From positions 1-7,591 of the forward strand of contig JAUNXW010000075.1 of assembly GCA_030539595.1 (NCBI GenBank): a DNA stretch of 7,591 nucleotides, written 5' to 3'. Both the position numbers and the translations under genes were made by a program. Below are positions 1 to 5,919 of the stretch, one piece after another (position 1 is the first letter of the stretch; every line of letters begins with the position of its first letter). Origin of the DNA: Methanocorpusculum sp. GTDB taxonomy: Archaea > Halobacteriota > Methanomicrobia > Methanomicrobiales > Methanocorpusculaceae. The notes under the pieces are model-generated. The model was given only the letters and a program-made list of their open reading frames with translations. It was not told where the DNA came from and searched no databases.

Positions 1-947
1 TGGCACAGGCCGATGACGGAACGTTTGCGGGCGGCGCGTTTCTGGTGGTCGTGCCCGGCGCGAAGGGCAAGGTCGGATGCATAGACATTATCTTTGTACA
101 GCCCGCGCATCGCGGCAGCGGTCTGGCAAAGCGGCTCTATCATGAAGCGGTGGAAATGCTTCGTCAACAAGGTTGCCAGACGATCATGGCGCTTGTGCGC
201 GGAGATAACTCGCAGAGTCTGCGCCGCTTTGAGTGCGAGGGGCTTGCGCCAACTACGCTGCGCGGTCTGAGCGCGCGAACAGGCATGGGCGGCTTATGCC
301 GATTGTTCATCAAAACAGCTTCGCTGGCTTGTGCCACTGGTTGCTGGGTGCTGTGTGATCAAGTCGTGCCAACCCGTAGCGTTGGTGGCACAGCGAACAA
401 TACCGCAAGAGTGTTAGGCGTGAATGGCTTGTTTTTGTTATGCGGAGCGATGCTTCACCTGTCGTCCGGCGGGGCTTGGTGGACTGTGTTGGCTGCGGCT
501 TTCCTCCTCATGCTGATTACGCTGGGCGAAACTGTAGGAAAACATATAGCAGGTGGAAACTGGCGCTTCGTGATGCCGGAAGGCGGTCTCGTACCATCAG
601 CTATTGTAGCTTTGTTGGGCGGGTTTTATCCGATGCTTGGCCACTGGTACGTAACTGACCGCAAAAACACTCCGGAATATCGGCATCGCATGGCTCTTCC
701 CGCGAAGGCAGCGTGGTTGTGCGTACTGGCGGCGACCGTGATTTGCCAGTTGCTGAAAACGGTTTATCCGCTCTTTCAGTGCACCGCGGAGTTCGGCATG
801 ATGCTGCTGTTGTTTTACATGCTGCCCTTTTATCCCTTTGATACCTTTGGTGGCAGGCGTATTCGCGAGGACAGCGCGCGTTCATACGCCGCGCTAACGG
901 CGTTCAGCATCATCGTGATTGCGCTCATGCTGACCCATGTGATTTAA
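1..947 (+). CDS. GNAT acetyltransferase fused to S2P-like membrane domain (5' end missing)
   Basis: The frame is open from base 3, so the gene begins left of the window; the GTG at 45 is only an internal codon. Numbering from that GTG, residues 1-80 carry GNAT hallmarks: the acetyl-CoA loop RGSGLA (23-28, pattern R-x-x-G-x-A) after a beta strand, and the later NSQSLRRFECEGL segment (55-67). GNAT enzymes move an acetyl group from acetyl-CoA to an amine; the substrate here is unknown. From about 90 to 300 the protein is hydrophobic, with several predicted membrane spans. Its order resembles archaeal-type M50 site-2 proteases: LGETVGKHIA (160-169) where LHExxHKxxA is expected, FYPMLGHW, then LPFYPFDTFGGRRI (260-273) in place of the NxxPxxPxDG segment. 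Both zinc histidines would be glycines (GETVG) while D266 remains, implying an inactive protease fold. The GNAT call is firm; the S2P relation is inferred by eye. Confidence 0.75.
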   Translation, partial: AQADDGTFAGGAFLVVVPGAKGKVGCIDIIFVQPAHRGSGLAKRLYHEAVEMLRQQGCQTIMALVRGDNSQSLRRFECEGLAPTTLRGLSARTGMGGLCRLFIKTASLACATGCWVLCDQVVPTRSVGGTANNTARVLGVNGLFLLCGAMLHLSSGGAWWTVLAAAFLLMLITLGETVGKHIAGGNWRFVMPEGGLVPSAIVALLGGFYPMLGHWYVTDRKNTPEYRHRMALPAKAAWLCVLAATVICQLLKTVYPLFQCTAEFGMMLLLFYMLPFYPFDTFGGRRIREDSARSYAALTAFSIIVIALMLTHVI

Positions 948-950
948 GGG
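946..950 (+). promoter_or_regulatory. Ribosome binding site deciding the ATG start at 959
   Basis: AAGGG at 946-950 lies 8 bases before ATG 959. It is directly against the alternative in-frame GTG at 950, too close to serve that start, so ATG 959 is preferred. The site overlaps the stop codon of the preceding gene, which suggests coupled translation. Confidence 0.6.
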
Positions 951-958
951 TGAAAGGT

Positions 959-1831
959 ATGTATAAAAAGCGAATAGCCAGAATAGACGATTCCATATGC
1001 GAAAACGCCGATACCTATTTTGAGATCGCTTCCCTGAGCAAAACGCTGTACGCATACTGCGTGATTGCGCTTGCAAAAGAAGGAATCATTAACCTTGATC
1101 AGCCGCTTAGCGAATATGCCCCGAAATGCTCCGTGTCTACGGATAAGCGCGCTCAGCGCATTACAGCGAGACATATCCTCTATCATGCTTCGGGCTTGAT
1201 GAACTGGGAAGATCAAAGCGACAAAACGATCTGCTTTGAACCCGGACAAGCCTTTCAGTATTCCGGCGAAGGGTATTTCTATCTGCAACAGTGCATTCAA
1301 AGCATTACGGCGCTTTCGTTCCAGAACCTTCTGGATTGCTATATCAACCTACCGCTCGGAACCGGTATGGCAAGCCGCTTCGAAAACATCCCGGTGGGTA
1401 AGCAATTCGCTGACCCGTGTGAAGGCGATGAGGCATATGATCCGATTCGGCAGGAAAACGCCGCCTACTCCGTGTACGCAACCGCCCGCGATTACGCGGC
1501 TTTTCTGCGGATGATATTTGTGGATGGCGCTTCAGCTGCCATGGCGGAATCCTTCGTTCCCGTAAACGCCGATGTTCGCTGGTGTCTGGGATTTGGACTG
1601 TTGAAAGAACGATATGCGTTTCAGTACGGCGACAACGGCGACTATCAAGCGCTGTATTATGTAGACATCCCCACGCGGCGTGTGTGGCTGCGCTTGTCGA
1701 ACAGCCAATATGGACTCATGGAGGCGACCCAAGAAATCGATTGCTCCGAAGTACGGAGCGGGATAACCTCGTTTCTAAAATTGCAGTATGGCGAAGATTA
1801 CGCCTGTTTGACAGAGCATAGCGCCATGTGA
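959..1831 (+). CDS. Serine hydrolase, beta-lactamase/esterase family (PF00144-like)
   Basis: A 290-residue protein of the serine beta-lactamase/D,D-peptidase/esterase fold. The nucleophile motif is FEIASLSK, giving S25 and K28 in the SxxK pattern, followed by a typical LYHASGL segment (75-80). The second motif is YSGEGYFYL (Y101), with glycine where YxN usually has asparagine, as in some members. The third motif is QYGDNG (222-227), with glutamine where HxG is usual. There is no signal peptide or clear membrane anchor, so it appears cytoplasmic. The nucleophile lies only 25 residues from the start, against 50 or more in most relatives, so the first beta strands look missing or very short. It follows the GNAT gene by 11 bases and probably shares its transcript. 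The substrate cannot be read from the sequence; a peptidase, esterase or beta-lactamase role is possible. Confidence 0.8.
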   Translation: MYKKRIARIDDSICENADTYFEIASLSKTLYAYCVIALAKEGIINLDQPLSEYAPKCSVSTDKRAQRITARHILYHASGLMNWEDQSDKTICFEPGQAFQYSGEGYFYLQQCIQSITALSFQNLLDCYINLPLGTGMASRFENIPVGKQFADPCEGDEAYDPIRQENAAYSVYATARDYAAFLRMIFVDGASAAMAESFVPVNADVRWCLGFGLLKERYAFQYGDNGDYQALYYVDIPTRRVWLRLSNSQYGLMEATQEIDCSEVRSGITSFLKLQYGEDYACLTEHSAM

Positions 1832-1852
1832 TACGGTTTATTGTGCTATGAG
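1808..1852 (+). promoter_or_regulatory. Possible promoter of the LytTR operon
   Basis: A perfect -35 hexamer TTGACA lies at 1808-1813 inside the end of the serine hydrolase gene. At normal spacing only a poor -10 (TACGGT, 1832-1837) follows. A separate extended -10-like TGCTATGAG lies at 1844-1852. A strong -35 with a weak -10 would fit an activated promoter. ACGGTTTAT at 1833-1841 resembles one LytTR half-site, but no second half-site at the usual spacing was found. Confidence 0.25.
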
Positions 1853-1891
1853 GTGTGAATGCATTATGGCATCGGGAGGAAATGAAGCGCT

Positions 1892-2347
1892 GTGAAACTT
1901 TTGATAGAACAATCGGACGATAGAAGCGAGGTAGAGATTACAATTCGCTGTGGTGCGGTGATCGATCCGGCGCTGGAACGATTGATTCGCCAGATTCGTC
2001 TGTTTGGCTACGCGTTGCCGGGGAAAAAGGAGAATCAAACGGTATTCATCCGTCCGGAAGATATTTTCTATTTTGAGACCGTTGACGGCAAGACATTCGT
2101 TTACTGCGAAAAGGACGTATACGAATGCGAAATCAAGCTATATGAAGCGGAACAGCGTTTGTCGTCCGGCTCGTTCGTGCGCATTAGCAAATCCAGTCTG
2201 CTCAATATGAGTAAGCTCAAGGGCTTTCAAACGAAGCTCAACGGCAAGCTGGAAGCACATTTGCAAAACGGCGAAAGGCTTGAAGTCAACCGCCACTATG
2301 TGGCTCAACTAAAAGAACGCTTGATGGAAGCGAGGGATATAAAATGA
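1892..2347 (+). CDS. LytTR-family DNA-binding regulator
   Basis: A 151-residue protein with a LytTR DNA-binding domain over residues 43-146: a strand with FIRPEDIFYFETVDGKTF (52-69), then SFVRISKSSLLNMSKL (94-109), the most conserved stretch of the family, and NGERLEVNRHYV (126-137). LytTR domains bind pairs of direct repeats with a beta fold and usually sit behind a receiver domain. Here the N-terminal 42 residues are too short for a receiver, so no phosphorelay input is evident. The start is GTG 1892, behind GGGAGGA at 1874-1880; spacing is rather long, but no better in-frame start exists. The stop overlaps the next start by ATGA. In Firmicutes, receiver-less LytTR proteins coupled to a membrane protein form LytTR regulatory systems such as HdrRM and BrsRM of Streptococcus mutans, where the membrane partner restrains the regulator. 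The same arrangement is inferred here. Confidence 0.9.
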   Translation: MKLLIEQSDDRSEVEITIRCGAVIDPALERLIRQIRLFGYALPGKKENQTVFIRPEDIFYFETVDGKTFVYCEKDVYECEIKLYEAEQRLSSGSFVRISKSSLLNMSKLKGFQTKLNGKLEAHLQNGERLEVNRHYVAQLKERLMEARDIK

Positions 2348-2763
2348 AGTTTCTTAAGGAAATCGTTCAAAGCACGCTGGCGGTGCTGGCAGTGTTGGCG
2401 ATAACGTTTGGCGTGCTTTGTCAAGTTGGCTTGTTCGATCCCATGCCTTTTCACGAAGCGATTTTTCCCTTTCTCCTTATGGCCATATGTACAACACTAT
2501 TCGTCACCCTACGAGAGCGCATACTCCCGGAGGATACTCTGCCCCACAAGGTGCTGGATATCGGAGGTTGCGCGTTGATTGTCTATGCAATCGTCCTTTT
2601 TCTGGGCTGGATGCAGTTCGCGTGGCAGCATGCGTTGCTCCTGTTAGGAATGGTCATCGCGGTGTATCTAGTTGTCTGGGCGCTCACATGGACGCAAAGC
2701 AAAAGCGACGAGGAAAAGTTGAACGCACTGCTTAAGGCACGCAAGGATGTGAATAGGAAATGA
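2344..2763 (+). CDS. DUF3021-type four-helix membrane protein
   Basis: A 139-residue integral membrane protein with four hydrophobic spans at about 8-28, 36-56, 68-90 and 94-116, a basic N-terminus (MKFLKE) and a charged cytoplasmic tail (SDEEKLNALLKARKDVNRK). Size, topology and its place directly behind a LytTR regulator fit the DUF3021 family. It overlaps the regulator by four bases (ATGA) and the lipoprotein gene by four bases, so translation is likely coupled and the three products made together. By analogy with LytTR/membrane-inhibitor pairs it may hold the regulator at the membrane or inhibit it until a signal arrives. That role is inferred; the sequence itself shows only membrane topology and context. 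Confidence 0.8.
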   Translation: MKFLKEIVQSTLAVLAVLAITFGVLCQVGLFDPMPFHEAIFPFLLMAICTTLFVTLRERILPEDTLPHKVLDIGGCALIVYAIVLFLGWMQFAWQHALLLLGMVIAVYLVVWALTWTQSKSDEEKLNALLKARKDVNRK

Positions 2764-3170
2764 TGCGGAAGCCGCTCGCTATGGCGTTGATTGCGCTGTT
2801 GATAACGCTTTGTTTGACAGGCTGCGACGGTAAGACCATCTACTCTGAACAACACACAGAAACGTCGGAAGCCGCTGTGCTGCGCGGGCACACCGGTCTA
2901 TTCACACGAGAGGTTTCCGTGAATAGCGTAGAAAACTATGCTTTCCTCTTGAAGTTTATTCCGAAGGGCGGACAAATCCGTATCACAATCACTGACTGTA
3001 ATGGGAAGGAGCACCTGACAATCAACGAAAACGCAACGCTTCCAAAGAATGGCGCTGTGACAGTCGCAGTGCCGTCCAGCAATCAGCCCTACGTTATTTT
3101 GGTAGATATGACCCATTTCTCAGGTGAATATGAAATCTCGTGGGAAGTTGCGGCTGAAGCCTCACCCTAA
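2760..3170 (+). CDS. Small lipoprotein of the LytTR operon
   Basis: A 136-residue predicted lipoprotein. The N-terminus has a positive start (MMRKP), a hydrophobic core and a lipobox LTGC (19-22), so C22 would be lipidated and the mature part held outside the membrane. The mature domain is about 115 residues and rich in beta strands (FLLKFIPKGGQIRITITD, then VTVAVPSSNQPYVILVDM), ending in SGEYEISWEV, which suggests a small beta-sandwich. No catalytic motif is visible and I do not recognise the family. The gene starts inside the preceding stop (ATGATG, so ATG 2760 or 2763) and is the last gene of the LytTR operon. It could be the outer sensor, a regulated effector, or a protector of the membrane protein; nothing in the sequence decides this. 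Confidence 0.8.
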   Translation: MMRKPLAMALIALLITLCLTGCDGKTIYSEQHTETSEAAVLRGHTGLFTREVSVNSVENYAFLLKFIPKGGQIRITITDCNGKEHLTINENATLPKNGAVTVAVPSSNQPYVILVDMTHFSGEYEISWEVAAEASP

Positions 3171-3204
3171 AAGAAAGTACATTCTCCGCGCTACTTTTTG
3201 GTCT

Positions 3205-3234
3205 TTCGCTGGGTAGATATAAGCGAAGATCTTC
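3205..3234 (+). promoter_or_regulatory. Inverted repeats and possible promoter upstream of the sigma operon
   Basis: Within the 88-base gap before the sigma operon, TTCGCT (3205-3210) is mirrored by AGCGAA (3222-3227), and this overlaps a perfect 10-base palindrome GAAGATCTTC (3225-3234). A good -10-like TATAAG (3218-3223) sits between the arms, but the -35 region (TTTTTG, 3195-3200) is poor. The overlap of dyads with a -10 would suit a repressor or activator site; no known operator consensus was matched. Confidence 0.3.
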
Positions 3235-3244
3235 AAAGAATAGC

Positions 3245-3250
3245 AAGGAG
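3245..3250 (+). promoter_or_regulatory. Ribosome binding site deciding ATG 3259
   Basis: AAGGAG at 3245-3250 lies 8 bases before ATG 3259. The alternative GTG at 3250 overlaps this site and cannot use it. The chosen start also gives a clean signal peptide beginning MKYTQ. Confidence 0.7.
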
Positions 3251-3258
3251 TGAAGGAA

Positions 3259-3780
3259 ATGAAATACACCCAAATAACAGCCCTGTGCCTTGCGCTGATG
3301 TGCGCATGCGTATCTATGGCTTGGGCCGAAGCGCCCGTCGAAGGTGAAGGAACGGACGGTTACCGAGCGCTGGAAACGCCGATCTCTATTCAAATGGATA
3401 CGCAGGAAGGCTTTCCATGGCTTACGGACGATATGACGAATATCATGATTCTCCCTTACGTTGGACGGTTGGGCGACGAAAAAAGCGGCGACATCTGGAT
3501 TCACATAATCGATGCGTTCGAACAGACAGCGCAGGGCTATATCGAGAGCCATATGTCTTTCATGCCTGACAATGGCGAAAAGCAGCTGTCCGATCCGGTG
3601 GCGGTTCAAGGGTTAGGCGGCCTTGAAGGTTACCTTGTCACTTTTCAGGGAAGCGACGGGAGCGGCTATACGGAGTATGCGTTTGTACTGGAAGGGAATT
3701 ATCTTTTGATCGCCGTCGCGAGAGACGAATCGGGAGAGGCTTCCGCGCAGGCACTCAGTTCAATGCTAAAAATTCAATAA
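3259..3780 (+). CDS. Secreted protein with PsbP/Mog1-like domain, first gene of the sigma operon
   Basis: A 173-residue exported protein. Residues 1-23 are a signal peptide with a hydrophobic core and AWA before the expected cleavage at A23/E24. There is no lipobox cysteine, so it should be released or held in the wall. The mature part (about 35-173) reads as alternating strands and helices: ISIQMDT, NIMILPY, IWIHIID, a helix AQGYIESHMSFM, then LEGYLVTFQG, YTEYAFVLEGNYLLIAVAR and a closing helix ALSSMLKIQ. This pattern resembles the Mog1/PsbP fold and matches, element by element, the outer domain of the anti-sigma (4323-5021) and the domains of the two secreted proteins downstream. It lies 21 bases before the sigma gene and is likely co-transcribed. 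It may be a ligand or competitor in that signalling system; this is inference. Confidence 0.75.
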   Translation: MKYTQITALCLALMCACVSMAWAEAPVEGEGTDGYRALETPISIQMDTQEGFPWLTDDMTNIMILPYVGRLGDEKSGDIWIHIIDAFEQTAQGYIESHMSFMPDNGEKQLSDPVAVQGLGGLEGYLVTFQGSDGSGYTEYAFVLEGNYLLIAVARDESGEASAQALSSMLKIQ

Positions 3781-3801
3781 ACGTGGGGAGCGAAGGGATT
3801 T

Positions 3802-4326
3802 GTGAGGGATGATCATCGTTGGGAAACAGAAGCCGCGAGTTTGGCGCGCATGATGCAAACAGGCGACCTGCAAGCCTTCGACAGACTGTATGATCTACTG
3901 GCCGGGCGGGCGCTGCGCACAGCGGCGGGCATCCTGTTAAGCGCGCAGGATGCTGCGGACGCGGCGCAGGAGGCATTCATTCGTGTGTGGAGCAACATTG
4001 ATAGCTATCATCCCACACGTCCCTTCGCCCCTTGGTTCTACCGCATACTCATCAACGAATGCCGCCGGGTCCTCAAAAAGCGCAGAGTATTCTCCACGCT
4101 GGAGATGATCGCGGAACGACCAGCCCCCACTGAGGAAGTTGCGGAGATTGAGATCAACGAGGCGCTGGACAGACTGCCCGAACGACAGCGAATGGCAATC
4201 AGCTTGAAGTACCTGTCCGGGCTTTCTGAAAAGGACGTAGCAAAGCTCATGCACACCACGCAACCGGCGGTGAAAAGTTTGCTGACTCGGGCACGGGACA
4301 CGCTGCGAAAGGAGTTCGAGCCATGA
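3802..4326 (+). CDS. ECF-type RNA polymerase sigma factor
   Basis: A 174-residue sigma-70 family protein of extracytoplasmic-function size. Region 2 spans about 18-90: AFDRLYDLL, then DAADAAQEAFIRVWSNIDSY (50-69), the family's helix for -10 recognition and core binding, and PWFYRILINECRR (77-89). Region 4 spans about 119-172: ALDRLPERQRMAISLKYLSGLSEKDVAKLM, with a helix-turn-helix that would read the -35, ending TQPAVKSLLTRARDTLRK. It would direct RNA polymerase to a small regulon, probably including its own operon. The start is GTG 3802, with GGGGAG at 3784-3789 and AAGGG at 3793-3797 ahead. The stop overlaps the anti-sigma start by ATGA, the classic arrangement for a sigma and its inhibitor. 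I did not find a confident ECF promoter in the window. Confidence 0.93.
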   Translation: MRDDHRWETEAASLARMMQTGDLQAFDRLYDLLAGRALRTAAGILLSAQDAADAAQEAFIRVWSNIDSYHPTRPFAPWFYRILINECRRVLKKRRVFSTLEMIAERPAPTEEVAEIEINEALDRLPERQRMAISLKYLSGLSEKDVAKLMHTTQPAVKSLLTRARDTLRKEFEP

Positions 4327-5021
4327 CAGAGGATCGCTTAACAGAGCTATTATACAAGGCTACGAACGAAGCCTGTGCAAAAAAAGATCAAGTGCGTTTA
4401 GCGGTCAGGCGTGGTATACAAGCACGCAGCACGCATACACGAAAACATCATGCGGCATGGGCCGCCACAGCTGCGGCGGCGGTTATGCTCGTATGCTTTA
4501 TGGGGTTTACAGAACCCGGACGCGCGCTTGCCGCAAGTATCTGGAGCATGTTTGCGCCGGAAAAGCCCGTCGAGATAAACATCGAGGGCTATACAGAAGA
4601 CAAAAAAGCAATACTTGCGCCGGACACAGCGGAACACTACGCTTTCTATTATGATGAAACACAGTTTGAGCGCGTCGAGCGAGACAGCGCGGACGTACTG
4701 CTCGCAAGAGATCTGGATTCCGATTTGCCGGGAGTTTTTCTTGAAATCCGTCGTATTGAGAGCATGTCCGCACAGGCGCTGTACGAAAAGGCGCTGACGC
4801 CGGAAGCCGTCGATTTGGGCGCTGTTGTATTGCCAATTACGGGTTACGGTATGGAAATATGGCGCGGACAGGAATGGAACAGTCCCGTTACAATCCTATA
4901 CTGGCTGGACGACGGATTTGGCAATGCCTATGAGTTTACGCTGCATGGCTTTATGGAAGCTTATGAAGGACACATGGCACGTATGAAGCAGATTTTGACA
5001 ACTTTTACGATTATCCAATAA
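4323..5021 (+). CDS. Membrane-anchored anti-sigma factor with outer PsbP/Mog1-like sensor domain
   Basis: A 232-residue protein read directly after the sigma factor with a four-base overlap, the expected place for its anti-sigma. Residues 1-43 are cytoplasmic, charged and helical (MTEDRLTELLYKATNE); they would bind the sigma factor. No HxxxCxxC ZAS motif is present. A single membrane span covers about 44-62 (AAWAATAAAAVMLVCFMGF), followed by PGRALAASIWSMF, typical of Firmicutes anti-sigma proteins with DUF4179/DUF4367-like outer parts. The outer domain (104-232) has HYAFYYDETQFERVE, VFLEIRRIESMSAQALYEKAL, GMEIWRGQEWNSPVTILYW, AYEFTLHG and a last helix MKQILTTFTIIQ. This domain resembles those of the three secreted proteins of the operon; compare RGQEWNSPV here with YEGTAWNSRV in the SH3 protein. 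Anti-sigma function is inferred from context and topology. Confidence 0.8.
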   Translation: MTEDRLTELLYKATNEACAKKDQVRLAVRRGIQARSTHTRKHHAAWAATAAAAVMLVCFMGFTEPGRALAASIWSMFAPEKPVEINIEGYTEDKKAILAPDTAEHYAFYYDETQFERVERDSADVLLARDLDSDLPGVFLEIRRIESMSAQALYEKALTPEAVDLGAVVLPITGYGMEIWRGQEWNSPVTILYWLDDGFGNAYEFTLHGFMEAYEGHMARMKQILTTFTIIQ

Positions 5022-5028
5022 CACAATT

Positions 5029-5035
5029 GGGGAGG
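5029..5035 (+). promoter_or_regulatory. Ribosome binding site deciding ATG 5045
   Basis: GGGGAGG at 5029-5035 lies 9 bases before ATG 5045. A longer reading from TTG 5027 would overlap the site itself and would put a charged stretch ahead of the signal peptide, so it is rejected. Confidence 0.7.
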
Positions 5036-5044
5036 AAACAGAGA

Positions 5045-5902
5045 ATGAAACAAATGATTTCTATAATCATCGCGCTGCTTATGCTGGTGGGAACGGCTTA
5101 CGCCGAGGAAGGTATTGAAGAAAACGGAGATGCTTTTAAGGGCAGTTATGGCTACACGCTTGACTGCGGCAGCGAAGTGCGCACCTATAACAGTGAAGGT
5201 TGTGATAATTTCGTTCTGGAGAACCCGGATGGAGCGACTGTGTTTTCGATTTCCATTTCATCTGTCCACGCAATGGCACTGGAAGATGTGAAGCAATCTG
5301 TGTTGAGTGAACAAGCTGCGCCATGTTCGCTGGGCGCGGAGCATTACGCGGCGCTTTGCGCAAGGCGTGAAATGGAGGGCGATATGAAAACAGTATGGGA
5401 AACCACGCTGTGTCCGCTCGCGGACGGAAGCGGTCTATTAATCGACGCCATATGGGCAGCTGGCGAAGATGAAAGTTCGAACGCTTTGCTCGTTTCGGAA
5501 TTGCTTTCCACACTTCGCCTGTCAACTATCGCGCCGAGCGCAAAGATCACCTACATTCATGGACTTTTGAAGGCTATTGATAGCAAAGATCTGGTCTTGA
5601 GTTATCAGGAAGCTGAAGTAATTTACGATACGGATACGAGTCGTATCGATCAACTGAGGGCACAAGGCGTGGATTTGGATATGCCCAATGGACATACGGT
5701 TTACACGCCTGCCGAGTTCATTCTCACCCAACCCTATTCCGGTCATGTCGAGGTTTGGCTGCTCAACAATGAGCAGGCGTTAGAAGAGTCAAGTGTGGTC
5801 GCTCTGGCTGATCAGCTGGAAGGACATCCGGAATTCTTTCTGTGTAAGCTCGGCGTGGTAAATGGGACAATCGTAACTGTTGAAGAAATATATCTGCCGT
5901 AA
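5045..5902 (+). CDS. Secreted two-domain protein of the sigma operon
   Basis: A 285-residue exported protein. Residues 1-20 are a signal peptide (MKQMISIIIALLMLVGTAYA) with cleavage expected at AYA/EE. Domain 1 (about 30-160) follows the same order as the anti-sigma outer domain: GYTLDCGSEVRTY, ATVFSISISSVHAMALEDVKQSVL, HYAALCARREME, a strand GSGLLIDAIWAAGE and a final helix LLVSELLSTLRLS. It contains several cysteines (C41, C53, C94, C105, C123), so disulfides are possible outside the cell. Domain 2 (about 165-285) is different: ITYIHGLLKAIDSKDLVLSYQEAEVI, then HTVYTPAEFILTQ and a C-terminal VVNGTIVTVEEIYLP, an ending I associate with small secreted Clostridia domains of unknown function. 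There is no enzymatic motif. It starts 23 bases after the anti-sigma and ends 17 bases before the SH3 gene, so it is probably in the same transcript. Confidence 0.75.
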   Translation: MKQMISIIIALLMLVGTAYAEEGIEENGDAFKGSYGYTLDCGSEVRTYNSEGCDNFVLENPDGATVFSISISSVHAMALEDVKQSVLSEQAAPCSLGAEHYAALCARREMEGDMKTVWETTLCPLADGSGLLIDAIWAAGEDESSNALLVSELLSTLRLSTIAPSAKITYIHGLLKAIDSKDLVLSYQEAEVIYDTDTSRIDQLRAQGVDLDMPNGHTVYTPAEFILTQPYSGHVEVWLLNNEQALEESSVVALADQLEGHPEFFLCKLGVVNGTIVTVEEIYLP

Positions 5903-5919
5903 TTGAGGAGTACAGTAAA

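Noticed and set aside
944..1300. A 118-codon - strand reading frame opposite the serine hydrolase
   Set aside because: It is the antisense shadow of a gene with clear catalytic motifs on the + strand.
1833..1841. LytTR binding site upstream of the LytTR gene
   Set aside because: Only one half-site-like match (ACGGTTTAT) was found and no second copy at the usual helical spacing.
3171..3200. Weak hairpin AAAGTA/TACTTT after the lipoprotein gene as a terminator
   Set aside because: The stem is six to eight AT-rich pairs with a 12-base loop, and the T run is used in the stem itself.
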